DNA from: Bolinopsis microptera
Taxonomy: Eukaryota > Ctenophora > Tentaculata > Lobata > Bolinopsidae
Direction: 5' to 3'
Length of the DNA stretch: 64,000 nt
Assembly (NCBI RefSeq): GCF_026151205.1
Contig: NC_087075.1
Location: 13,529,628 to 13,593,627 of the forward strand
Below, in pieces: positions 35,115 to 43,754 of this stretch. Within the stretch, counting starts at the first letter, position 1. Each line of letters starts with the position of its first letter. A program made the position numbers and the translations under genes. A model generated the notes under the pieces. It saw nothing but the letters and a program-made list of their open reading frames with translations, was not told where the DNA came from and made no database searches.

Positions 35115-35993
35115 TTATCTCCTTCTGAGTCTCTCTCTCTCTAGGCCCTTGTAGATCTTCAACACCTCCTTATTAAATTCTATTTGATCCTTATCAAACT
35201 TCACTTGTCTTTCCCTGAAATCATTATATTCAGCTCTCAACTTATCTACATGATCCCCAAGTTTGTTCATCTCAAAAAATGAAAATCCTGTTGCCAAGAA
35301 TCCAATAGATGCCCCCGCCAAAGTGCCTATTATGGACCGCTTCCTCCTCATCGTTCCTTCTGAATTTTTGATCAACTGATTGATTGATTCCCAATGCTCT
35401 CGCACAAATCTCTCATTATCTTGGGTCATCAAGTAATTCATGCTGTCCTCTTTCAACAGTTCCTCACACACTTTCGTCCTATTGTTCTTCACCACACACG
35501 CTAAGTCCACCTCTGCACTTCCTACTTGATCCTTCAGTTCATAATGTGTTAGCGCTCGACTTCTTAACCAACACAAGCTGCCCTCTTTTACTCCAAAAGC
35601 CTTACACTTGTTCGATCTTAGACATTCCAGCAGACACCAACTTTCCAAGGCTCTGCCTCCCGATACTCCCTCTTCTCTTGGCTCATATTCAATTCCCTGT
35701 ATGACCGTATCTGCTACCTTATCTAATCCCGTCTTACCAGCTCCTACTTTGCATCCCGCAGCCATTAGATACTTATCTAAAGTAACGGACCCTTGTCCAC
35801 ACCCTAAATTGCATAAATTCACGTCTGCTAATGGGTTCGGTACTCGAATAAAACTCGATATGTACGCTGACCTCTGATCTGCTAGTAATAGTCCCTTCGA
35901 AATCAGTATGATTCCTAGTTCCTCATTCACATAAATCTCCTCATTCGCTCCTGCCACTCTGGCTAACATTATCACAAAATACCACTTAATCAT
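35115..35993 (-). CDS. envelope-like glycoprotein 2 (PAN-like, furin site), 5' part
   Basis: 292 codons: signal peptide (about 1-16, WYFVIMLARVAGA), a cysteine-rich domain with WCLLECLRSNKCKAFGV...C resembling a PAN/apple fold, then RRKRS, a furin-type cleavage site. It is followed at once by a Gly/Ala-rich hydrophobic stretch (IIGTLAGASIGFLATGF) and a long heptad-like helix. This order (surface subunit, cleavage, fusion-peptide-like segment, coiled coil) is that of class I fusion proteins. The frame then runs into a (GA)n tract near 35128-35141 and stops; a dinucleotide slip there would account for it. About 90 bp further on, the small LTR element interrupts the gene. Defective as read. Confidence 0.65.
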   Translation of the reverse strand: MIKWYFVIMLARVAGANEEIYVNEELGIILISKGLLLADQRSAYISSFIRVPNPLADVNLCNLGCGQGSVTLDKYLMAAGCKVGAGKTGLDKVADTVIQGIEYEPREEGVSGGRALESWCLLECLRSNKCKAFGVKEGSLCWLRSRALTHYELKDQVGSAEVDLACVVKNNRTKVCEELLKEDSMNYLMTQDNERFVREHWESINQLIKNSEGTMRRKRSIIGTLAGASIGFLATGFSFFEMNKLGDHVDKLRAEYNDFRERQVKFDKDQIEFNKEVLKIYKGLERERLRRR

Positions 35994-36177
35994 CCTGATA
36001 AAAGTCGTTATTATGTTTAACCATTTTACATTCGTTATTCATTCACAGCAATTCATTTATTGAAAATTCAAATATCAACTTGTCACTTTTCCCTTTCCCT
36101 CTTTAATTCTTATAGTATGCGCATACTAATTTACCTTCTTCACATTACTTCCTCCCTGATTATCTTATCTTTCTCTC

Positions 36178-36179
<2 letters not shown>

Positions 36180-36259
<80 letters not shown>

Positions 36260-36260
36260 G
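36180..36260. repeat. (CT)n microsatellite
   Basis: About 38 CT dinucleotides with rare interruptions, lying between the two envelope-like genes. Confidence 0.97.
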
Positions 36261-36300
36261 CTCTTGCACTAGTGCCTTATTTCAATTGTTCTCCTTCAAA

Positions 36301-37050
36301 TCACACTTCTCTCTCTCTCACCCTCTCCTTATTTCTCACGCTAGCGTAACTCGGGGCCCCTCCTCGTCTTACTCTCCTCCTCCTCAAACAACTACAAGAG
36401 CTCTTAAAAACCTTCCATAATAATATCACTATTGCCACTCTCTCGATCCACATTATTACCGCATTAATCATTGTTGATATCTTCCCATTGAATATTCCCA
36501 GGAACTCCCAAAGTGAACTAACCTCCCCACCTTCTGATCCCTCTATTTTGCTGTCATGATTTAACGAATTCTCCTCCATTACTAGCCTGTCAATCTCAGT
36601 ATCTCTTAAGTCTTCCGCATTATACACCCAATCTGCTTGCATAAAATCTATCACCCCTACTCCTTCTTCCATTTGACTAGTCAGGTCTATCACGTTACTC
36701 ACATTAACCTTGTGTGTATCCTCAGATTGTGCTGAGTGCCATTCTAACTTTCCTTTTACTTCCGTTATTATTGGCTGCTTTTTGTGACAGTTTACCTCTA
36801 TTCCCCTGACTTCAACTTTATTATGCCTTGGTAAAAGGAATCCCTTATGTTCCGTTTCCGATCCATTAACCTCGAATTTTACTGGTAAACCGTCATAGCA
36901 TTTCCCTCCCGTCTGTTTAATCCATTTTAACTTAGTTACCTCTACGCATGGGTAAGCTACCACATAGTCCCCTGCTCTTCGTCCTACCAACAAATTATTG
37001 CCCGTCTTTTCTCTAATATACGTCGTAGGATCTATCATAGCCGTCATTTT
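36301..37050 (-). CDS. env: envelope-like glycoprotein 1, C-terminal part with membrane anchor
   Basis: About 250 codons; the nominal ATG at 37062 lies inside the inserted element, so the true frame enters from upstream. It shows YPCVEVTKLKW, CYDGLPVKFEVNGS and a cysteine at VNCHKK. An Asp/Glu-rich stalk follows, then a strongly hydrophobic span (about 205-228, IERVAIVILLWKVF), a cysteine pair SSCSC and a basic cytoplasmic tail RRRRVRRGG. Together with the upstream part this would be a type I membrane glycoprotein of roughly 560 residues. An entry role is inferred from topology and position 3' of pol. Confidence 0.62.
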   Translation of the reverse strand, partial: KMTAMIDPTTYIREKTGNNLLVGRRAGDYVVAYPCVEVTKLKWIKQTGGKCYDGLPVKFEVNGSETEHKGFLLPRHNKVEVRGIEVNCHKKQPIITEVKGKLEWHSAQSEDTHKVNVSNVIDLTSQMEEGVGVIDFMQADWVYNAEDLRDTEIDRLVMEENSLNHDSKIEGSEGGEVSSLWEFLGIFNGKISTMINAVIMWIERVAIVILLWKVFKSSCSCLRRRRVRRGGAPSYASVRNKERVREREV

Positions 37051-37052
37051 TT

Positions 37053-37552
37053 CCCGATCCATGACTCAAGTGCCGAAGGCACAAAAGAGTCAAGGACAAG
37101 GGTTAGCGATCGAGGTTTTTTTTGGGATATGGTAGCTTTGCGACCGTACCTGCGTGCGAGCGTGCGTGTCTGCGTACGTTTCGCCCACGTGTCTGCCTGC
37201 GCAAAGTTATTTTGCGCGAAAATCTGAATTAAACAATTGTTGGCGCGCGGTGCTGAAATGTTCAAGTACATTGTTAATTTCATCATGTACGCATCCCGCT
37301 AGGGACTAATTGATAGGATATTATTATTATTTTGAGTTAGTATTACTATTTTGCACAGATCCGTGTCAGGTTGCATAAACAATAAACATATGGTTACATA
37401 GAAATATACACGATTTTCAAATTAAATATGGAATTATATCAACTGGGCGGCGCTCGGCCTGTCACTCCGCCATATCTGCATGCTTATAAACAGTAAAGAC
37501 TGGGGTCCACAGGTGGTATGGAATATGATCAAATACTCCATCACGGATCGGG
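37053..37552. mobile_element. 500-bp TIR element interrupting env 1
   Basis: Both ends read TTTCCCGATCCRTGA inwards (15 bp, one mismatch), at 37050-37064 and 37541-37555. The interior is more AT- and GC-patchy than the coding flanks and has no long frame. I could not fix a target duplication because the left end lies in a T run. Envelope coding resumes on both sides. Confidence 0.65.
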
Positions 37553-38479
37553 AAATTGAGCGGCCATCCACAAAAGAAAAGCGGCCGCATTTCTTGTTTC
37601 AATCATTCTTAACCTATTCCAGACTTTGCATAAATATATTGCCTGTGCTTTAGGTGATTTGATCAGTTCCACCAGGTATTCAAATCTGCTATTTAATTCA
37701 TCTCTTAGTGCGTTTATTGATTCTTCATTTGAATTCACTGCCTTAACTACGTGATCCTTCCTACTTTCCTTAGTTACCCTAAATTCTCGATCTACCCATT
37801 TTGTGACATTCACTCCTCCCTTCACCTCAATTACCAACCCCAACTCCTCGATTAATAAATGCCCATTAATTTGAACTGCATCATAACTTCCCACTTCCTC
37901 GAAACTTTCTCTCACTTCCGGTCTCACTTCCCATCTTAAGTACATTTCATCCCCAGTCTTGCAATACCCCTGATTATATTTACACCCTCTAAAACTCGTT
38001 AAATCTGTTCTCGCTTCATGGCCGTGCTTCACATACACTGACCCTTTAACATGTTTACAACTAACTTCCACCGTGGTTATCTTTTCCATCCATCCCCATT
38101 TACAATTGTAAAATCTCTTACCCTCATTTTTGACCACTTCTCCTTTATCATCAATGCATCCTTGTAGACTTATCACCTTATCAGCTGTCTCCTTCGTCAA
38201 TCTCGCATAACTCATCGTTTTATCGTTCGTTTTTACTCCAAAAAAGCTTTCTTCTGTGACACACTTTCGTTCTACCACCACCAAACCCTCTGCTTTGCTC
38301 TCATATTCTCGGATGTTCTTCTTTTCCAACCTTACTCTCCACTCTTCATACTCACTTCCCGTACAGTTCAACCTTGAGGGTAATTTGTATATTATTTCCG
38401 CCCGTCCTATCTGACATACTTGGGGAGGGGTACCTCCCCCTCCTGTTGACATTATCTGAACCATTATCCACCATAACAT
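37541..38479 (-). CDS. env: envelope-like glycoprotein 1, N-terminal part
   Basis: 312 codons beginning with a short hydrophobic leader (MLWWIMVQIM), then a cysteine-containing ectodomain with sequons (N38 and one near 247). It ends in a helical segment (EESINALRDELNSRFEYLVELI). The frame is cut by the TIR element at 37053-37552 and resumes at 37050. The overall pattern, with its paired cysteines and the C-terminal half described next, reminds me of class III-like envelope proteins carried by some invertebrate retroelements; this is a recollection of pattern, not an alignment. Broken in this copy. Confidence 0.6.
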   Translation of the reverse strand: MLWWIMVQIMSTGGGGTPPQVCQIGRAEIIYKLPSRLNCTGSEYEEWRVRLEKKNIREYESKAEGLVVVERKCVTEESFFGVKTNDKTMSYARLTKETADKVISLQGCIDDKGEVVKNEGKRFYNCKWGWMEKITTVEVSCKHVKGSVYVKHGHEARTDLTSFRGCKYNQGYCKTGDEMYLRWEVRPEVRESFEEVGSYDAVQINGHLLIEELGLVIEVKGGVNVTKWVDREFRVTKESRKDHVVKAVNSNEESINALRDELNSRFEYLVELIKSPKAQAIYLCKVWNRLRMIETRNAAAFLLWMAAQFPDP

Positions 38480-38870
38480 TATCTAGAAATAATTTCAATC
38501 ATTTGTTTTCTACTCCAACCTTAACTTACTTCATGTCTTATCTCCCCCTCTCCCAATTCTTTAAGTTTCTCTTACCCTCCCTTGATATTCTTGAAGCAAT
38601 AACTACACCTGAAATGACTTGAACGGTTAATTTAAACGCTACTTTAATCTAAATTATATATAAATTAATCAAATACCCTGTCAACCTTTCCCCTCTCTTC
38701 CTTTTCAAAAATAAAACTTACCCCTCTTCCCTTTAAAAATATTAAACCCTGTCAACCTTTCCCCTCTCCCTTTATTCTATTCTCCCCCTCTTTAGTTAAA
38801 AACCTAATTAAATAATTTAAATGTACTTCCTCTTTTTACCCCCTTCATCTCTGTCATCTTCTCTCCATCT
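38480..38870. other. non-coding gap between accessory gene and env 1
   Basis: C/T-rich on the plus strand, with a repeated AACCCTGTCAACCTTTCCCC-like segment (near 38675 and 38750). No frame of note. Confidence 0.4.
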
Positions 38871-39479
38871 CTACCATCTTCTCTCCCTTCTTCTAAAACA
38901 GTCTCTTATCTCGTGTCCCACGCTGTCACAATTGTGACAGCGCCTCTCTCCCGTACAACTAGCCGCCCTGTGACCTTTTCTATTGCATCTAAAGCACCGT
39001 GTTTCCCGTAGTCTCGCCTCCTCTGTTTTCCAAGAGTCCTTCCTTCTATCTTCCTGTTTCTTCTTTCTTTCTTCCTCTTCCATCTTAGCCACCCGCTCCT
39101 TTTCTAATCTGTCTAATTCGTCCCACTCCTTCGCCGCGTTATCTACCTCCTTCTGTTTTACTGTCCGCGCCTCTTCTTCCTTTTCTTTTTCTGTCTTTTC
39201 CTCAATTTCTCCCCACATTAGCTCCCTTTCCTCTGTCACCACTTCCGACTCCACTCTCGTCCCCCTTTCTGTCACCACCTTCTCTCCCACCTCTGTCACC
39301 CCTTCTGATACCTCTTCAGTCACCACTTTCTCTTCTGTCACCTCCAGTCCTTCTTCCTTTGTGTACCCCTCTATTTTACTTCTGTTCTCCTTCCCCTGCA
39401 CGGTCTTCTGCAACCAGTTTGTTATCATCATTACTATCACCCCTATTAGTACCCAACATAACTTCTCTTCCCACATCAT
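38871..39479 (-). CDS. membrane-anchored zinc-knuckle protein
   Basis: 202 codons. Residues about 7-24 (LCWVLIGVIVMMITNWL) form one hydrophobic segment. They are followed by about 125 residues dominated by Glu, Lys and Val/Thr (predicted coiled coil), then two CCHC knuckles, CFRCNRKGHRAASC and CHNCDSVGHEIRDC, and a basic end RRRERRW. It starts 61 bp after the end of the Pol tail and precedes the first envelope-like gene. CCHC knuckles bind single-stranded nucleic acid, normally in Gag; an extra copy on a membrane anchor is unusual. A role in RNA capture at membranes or as a Gag adaptor is inference. Confidence 0.7.
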   Translation of the reverse strand: MMWEEKLCWVLIGVIVMMITNWLQKTVQGKENRSKIEGYTKEEGLEVTEEKVVTEEVSEGVTEVGEKVVTERGTRVESEVVTEERELMWGEIEEKTEKEKEEEARTVKQKEVDNAAKEWDELDRLEKERVAKMEEEERKKKQEDRRKDSWKTEEARLRETRCFRCNRKGHRAASCTGERRCHNCDSVGHEIRDCFRRRERRW

Positions 39480-39540
39480 CCTTTCTAAAGGTAATATTTT
39501 ATTAATCCTTAACAGTAAACTTCATTCTTTCACACCTTAC

Positions 39541-40422
39541 CTATGGTCCATCTGGATTTTTTTCGGCCTTGTAATTTATTATCTTATTTTTATTTCGTTC
39601 CGACCTTCTAACCTCCCCCTGTTCCATCCCCTGGACCAACCGTTTCCCTAAATTTTCTAAATCCTTGTCCATGTCTTCCATCCTATCCATCAGATTTTCA
39701 CATTTACCCCTCCTTTCTTCTTCGTCCCTCCTCATATCTGCTACCAGGGCCGATGGTTTGGGGGTGCTCGCCCCTATAGGCCTCTCAAAATTGGGTTTCA
39801 CTGGAGGGGTCTTTATCCCTTCCCCCCTTAATTCTATCGGCGTTACATCGCCTCGATCTCTCGGAGGGGTTTCCAACTCTCTAAATCCTGATAGTGGTGG
39901 TGTTTCACTTCCATCTCTTCCTGTAGGAGTTTTCGATCCGGATCTATCCCCAGAATCCGATCTACTTCCCTTATTATCCCTCCTCTCACTTCCCTCTCCC
40001 CTCATTTCTATTTCTTTATCACTACTATTCTCCTCCTTCTCTTGGTTTTCCTCCCCAACCTCTCGGAATTCCGTGTACCGAGGTCTCTTGAACTTGCCTT
40101 TTGCCTCCTTTGACAGCTCTCTCAGCACTTGCTCCAAATCTGGCATACTTGATGATGTTGAAGAACAGCCCCTGTTAACCCCCTCCTGTTCCGAAACCTC
40201 CCAGAAATTAACATTTTGTTTGTATGTTGTTCCACGGTCCTCCCCTACATATTTCCTGAAGATGTTTGGATCTACAGTTCTCTCAACTTCCTCTTCCTCT
40301 TGCTTGCTTACACTCTCTTCTTCCACATTCCATTCTTCTGTCTCCACTATTTTTCTTACATGGATAAAAATACTCTTCATCCGTCTCTGGCTCTTCCTCA
40401 GACCTACATTCCTCTCCCTCAT
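39541..40422 (-). CDS. acidic Pol C-terminal tail in shifted frame
   Basis: Open for about 290 codons, overlapping the end of the integrase frame by about 140 bp. It is rich in E, K, S, T and P, with KTPTGRDGSETPPLSGF and three TPP repeats, and ends in RRSERNKNKIINYK. That resembles the RRSxRxRK basic motif closing many Ty3/gypsy Pol proteins. In the overlap the integrase frame loses its acidic character exactly where this frame gains it, at an A5 run, so I read it as the Pol tail separated by a 1-nt indel. An independent protein cannot be excluded. Confidence 0.6.
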   Translation of the reverse strand: MRERNVGLRKSQRRMKSIFIHVRKIVETEEWNVEEESVSKQEEEEVERTVDPNIFRKYVGEDRGTTYKQNVNFWEVSEQEGVNRGCSSTSSSMPDLEQVLRELSKEAKGKFKRPRYTEFREVGEENQEKEENSSDKEIEMRGEGSERRDNKGSRSDSGDRSGSKTPTGRDGSETPPLSGFRELETPPRDRGDVTPIELRGEGIKTPPVKPNFERPIGASTPKPSALVADMRRDEEERRGKCENLMDRMEDMDKDLENLGKRLVQGMEQGEVRRSERNKNKIINYKAEKNPDGP

Positions 40423-42550
40423 TATCACTTCCCTCTTTCTCCACTATGTTATCCTCCTTACTCCTCTTGAAGCTCTCTGTCCCTACCTCTCCAGCCGCTA
40501 ACCTACCCCTCATTCCTTCTGGCAATTTCCGCAAATGATTTCTGTGTACTACCTGCTCTTTTCCCCCCTTTTCTTCTTTAATTAAGTAATTATGCTCATC
40601 AAACACCTTAATTATAACGTGCGGACCCTGCCAATGCGACTTCAACTTATAATACGGATTCGACGTGTCCTTCGGCCTGTGCAGCAGCACCCTGTCTCCC
40701 TCTACCAAATTAACATGCGTCTTATTACGGTCATACATCTTCTTTTGCAAGGCATGTGACAAATCTAAATTATCACTGGCAATCTGAAACACCCTCCTCA
40801 ACTCCTTATACGTTTGATTCGCTAAATGAGCCTCACTCTGATAATACTCTGTATTCCTCACATCAAACACCACATTCTCCAAACCCCTCATCTCTCTCCC
40901 TGTCATTAACTTAAACGCCGAAAACCCCGTGCTCCTATTTTGTGCTGAATTTACGGCCAACTGCAACTGAGGTAAGAAATTCTTCCACCTTGACGGAAAA
41001 TCGTCCACTAACTTCTGCAACATGTGAATCAGCACCTTATTCTTCCTCTCCGCTTCCCCATTCCCCTCGGGATGATAACTTGAACAATATTTCTTCTCTA
41101 TCCCCAGTAGTCTATATACATTATTCATTACTTCACTTGTCTTAAAACTCACCGCATTGTCTGTTATGAGCATTTCTGGGACCGACCAATAACATACCCA
41201 CTTATCTACAAATATCCTAGCTATAGTTTTTGCCTTTTCATCCCTTATAGGAAAAAACCCTACCCATTTTGTGAACTTGTCTGTGATAGTCAGTACCTTA
41301 CTCTCATTACCTCCCTTTTTCACCATCACTACATCCATAGCCACACACAGTCCCGGGTACTTATAAACTACTGGCTTCAACATCGTCTTCTCCCCCTTCT
41401 TATAATACACATTGGTTTTAAAACACTGACCACAGGTTTTGCAGAACAATCTCACCTGCTCTTGCATATTCGGGAAATAGAACTTCTGACGTATCTTACT
41501 CTCCGTCTTATCTGCTGCTAAATGCCCACTTGCTAGCTCATGATATACACACATAATGGACTCAATGAGCGCTTCTGGTACACACACTAACTTCTTCGTT
41601 ACTCTCATCTGGTTATTATAATACGTCATACACAGTAACCCTTGCTCATTAATGGTCAATCTTTCTAGCTTGTTATGATACCTCCTCAGAGCAGGTTCCA
41701 ATTTCATAGGATCTTCTGCCTTGTTCTCCCCTCTCACCCACTCTTTCACTTTGCTAAATACCCTGTCATTTTTCGCTGCCTCCACAAACTTCTCATCTCC
41801 TATATGAACTGATGACATCGGATTGTTTATCACCTTTTCTACCCTGTTGACTAGATCATGGCTCTCATCCTCCCCCTCGTTAGGGTGGTCCACCTCTCCT
41901 GGCCCTCTCCCAGTTTCCTCCTTGTCCTCTGTTTTCTTCTTATGCATCCTTTTTGCCCCTTTTTTGAAGTAATCATACAACTCCCTGGATCGTCTTGGTA
42001 AGGCCTCTAACTGCTCAGTTGCCGGTAATCTGGATAACGTATCGGCAACCACATTCTTACTCCCGGGCACAAATTCAATGTCAAACGTGAATGCACTTAA
42101 CTCTATCGCCCACCTTAATACCGCATTTGTGGTGCACTTCTTCATTGTCTTACTGAAGGTGATTCCCTGACAATCTGTATATAACGTAAACTTTTTGCCG
42201 TACAGATAGTATCTCAACCTAGTGATCGCCACATATGCTGCATAAAACTCCTTGCAAAATGAAGGCCATAGAAGCTGGGACTGACCTAAACATTTGGACC
42301 CGAAAAATACTGGATGTAACCTATTCTGCTCATCATATTGCATTAAACAGTACCCTAAACAGCTATTCGAACTGTCTGTGAACAAATGAAACTCCTTCTC
42401 TGGGTCGGCCCACACTAAACACGGCGGCTTGGTCAACGCCTCTTTAATCTCCTTAAAACTCTTCTCCGCCCTCTCATCAAAGTTAAACTCGCCCTCCTTC
42501 TTTAATAGATCTGTTACTCCCCGGGCTAGACTCGGCCATGTTAGGTACAA
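40283..42550 (-). CDS. pol: RNase H and integrase of the large provirus
   Basis: 755 codons in a frame +1 to RT. RNase H is at about 30-170 (LFTDSSNSCLGY with catalytic D, TDCQGITF, NVVADTLSRLP). Integrase has the zinc-binding H-H-C-C (YHELASGHLAADKT ... CKTCGQC), and the DDE core with AMDVVMV, ITDNAVSF and HPEGNGEAERKNK at about 440-570. A GPY/F-like module (SHWQGPHVIIKVFDEHNYLI) is followed by an acidic tail. The integrase inserts reverse-transcribed DNA. Near 40365 an A-rich run marks a probable further +1 break, after which the acidic tail continues in another frame (next entry). Confidence 0.93.
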   Translation of the reverse strand: MYLTWPSLARGVTDLLKKEGEFNFDERAEKSFKEIKEALTKPPCLVWADPEKEFHLFTDSSNSCLGYCLMQYDEQNRLHPVFFGSKCLGQSQLLWPSFCKEFYAAYVAITRLRYYLYGKKFTLYTDCQGITFSKTMKKCTTNAVLRWAIELSAFTFDIEFVPGSKNVVADTLSRLPATEQLEALPRRSRELYDYFKKGAKRMHKKKTEDKEETGRGPGEVDHPNEGEDESHDLVNRVEKVINNPMSSVHIGDEKFVEAAKNDRVFSKVKEWVRGENKAEDPMKLEPALRRYHNKLERLTINEQGLLCMTYYNNQMRVTKKLVCVPEALIESIMCVYHELASGHLAADKTESKIRQKFYFPNMQEQVRLFCKTCGQCFKTNVYYKKGEKTMLKPVVYKYPGLCVAMDVVMVKKGGNESKVLTITDKFTKWVGFFPIRDEKAKTIARIFVDKWVCYWSVPEMLITDNAVSFKTSEVMNNVYRLLGIEKKYCSSYHPEGNGEAERKNKVLIHMLQKLVDDFPSRWKNFLPQLQLAVNSAQNRSTGFSAFKLMTGREMRGLENVVFDVRNTEYYQSEAHLANQTYKELRRVFQIASDNLDLSHALQKKMYDRNKTHVNLVEGDRVLLHRPKDTSNPYYKLKSHWQGPHVIIKVFDEHNYLIKEEKGGKEQVVHRNHLRKLPEGMRGRLAAGEVGTESFKRSKEDNIVEKEGSDNEGEECRSEEEPETDEEYFYPCKKNSGDRRMECGRRECKQARGRGS

Positions 42551-43754
42551 ATTCTCTGAAGAAATTCATTAACCCACAAAATCTCTGCACATCTTTTCTA
42601 TCTTTCGGAGGTGCCATGTCCAATAAACACTGAATTTTAGCCTCATTCGCCCATAAACCCTGTTCATTCAACCTGCAACCTAGAAACATTACCTCCTTTT
42701 TTAGGACACTACACTTTTCGCACTTTATTTTGAGCTTGCCTTGTCTCAATCGCTCGAAGATCATTTCCAGGTTCTCTAACATTTCTGCCACACTCTTAGC
42801 TCCCGTTACGAAATCATCCAAAAAGTTATTAACGACCGATTTCTTTACATCCCCAAACAGAAAATCTGTCAGAGCCTGTAAAGCAGCTCCACTGGTCTTC
42901 CCTCCCATTGGTACTCTAGTAAACCTATAACTTCCTAACCCGTTCACCCATATAGTGGTCCAGTCTCTGGAGTCCTCATGCAACGGTATTTGGAAATACG
43001 CCATCGATAGATCCAACACACTCCACCACTTACACCCCGCCCAAATATTTCTCGTCTCCATTACAGTTGGCATAGGGTGTAAGTTATTCTCTGTATAGGA
43101 GTTGAGCACTCTATAATCCAGACAAAAACGTTTCTGATTGGAATTAGGCTTGTTTACTAACACTAATGGACTTCTATGTACTGCGTTTGATGGCTCCAAC
43201 ACCCCTAGATCCAATAACTCTGTCACCATCCTCTTAGCTTCGTCAAACATGTGCAAGGGAATTGGCCGGTTCTTGTTGATTATAACCTTATCATCCTTCA
43301 CCTTTATTTTATGCACATAGAGATCTGTTAACCCCAATTCCTTGGTGGATAAAGAAAAGATATCATGATACTCTTCGATTAATCTTCTACATTGCTCCTT
43401 CTCCTCCTTCGTCACGTGCTCATTCTCCTCTACCTTCAATTTCTCATAGATCTCCTTAACTCTAAGTTCTTTAGGCCAATTCCAAGTGTCCTCATGAGTT
43501 CTCCAATATTCTTCATTAACCTCTACTATTTCTCCCAGTATATCCCCCTCCTGGAATCTTATAGATAATTCAGGCACCTCACTTCCTACTTCTACTTCAA
43601 TCTCAGGCTTGCACAAATTTACCAGACAGGCACCTTTACTAGCTTTCCCCTCTACACTCGGTTTGTACCAATATGTACCTGGTAAATTAAGATTATCCCC
43701 GGTAAGCTGGCACTTAATGACACCTTTACCCTCTACATCCTTAGTCTGTATCAA
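42483..43754 (-). CDS. pol: Reverse transcriptase domain of the large provirus
   Basis: About 420 codons. Landmarks in order: NRPIPLHMFDEAKRMVTELL, NKPNSNQKRFCLDYRVLN, WWSVLDLSMAYFQIPLHE (first catalytic Asp), FTRVPMGGKTSGAALQ, VVNNFLDDFVTGAKS (catalytic FLDD), and VMFLGCRLNEQGLW. Expression is predicted from -1 frameshifting out of Pro. The frame breaks after PNMAE near 42530, where the RNase H/integrase frame takes over with a +1 shift. A programmed shift in this place would be unusual, so it is more likely an indel or an assembly error. Confidence 0.92.
   Translation of the reverse strand: MIQTKDVEGKGVIKCQLTGDNLNLPGTYWYKPSVEGKASKGACLVNLCKPEIEVEVGSEVPELSIRFQEGDILGEIVEVNEEYWRTHEDTWNWPKELRVKEIYEKLKVEENEHVTKEEKEQCRRLIEEYHDIFSLSTKELGLTDLYVHKIKVKDDKVIINKNRPIPLHMFDEAKRMVTELLDLGVLEPSNAVHRSPLVLVNKPNSNQKRFCLDYRVLNSYTENNLHPMPTVMETRNIWAGCKWWSVLDLSMAYFQIPLHEDSRDWTTIWVNGLGSYRFTRVPMGGKTSGAALQALTDFLFGDVKKSVVNNFLDDFVTGAKSVAEMLENLEMIFERLRQGKLKIKCEKCSVLKKEVMFLGCRLNEQGLWANEAKIQCLLDMAPPKDRKDVQRFCGLMNFFREFVPNMAESSPGSNRSIKEGGRV

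Noticed and set aside
38983-40501. Plus-strand frames of 222 and 278 codons, Ser/Pro/Leu-rich
   Set aside because: Mirror images of the Glu/Lys-rich coding strand of the provirus; no domains.
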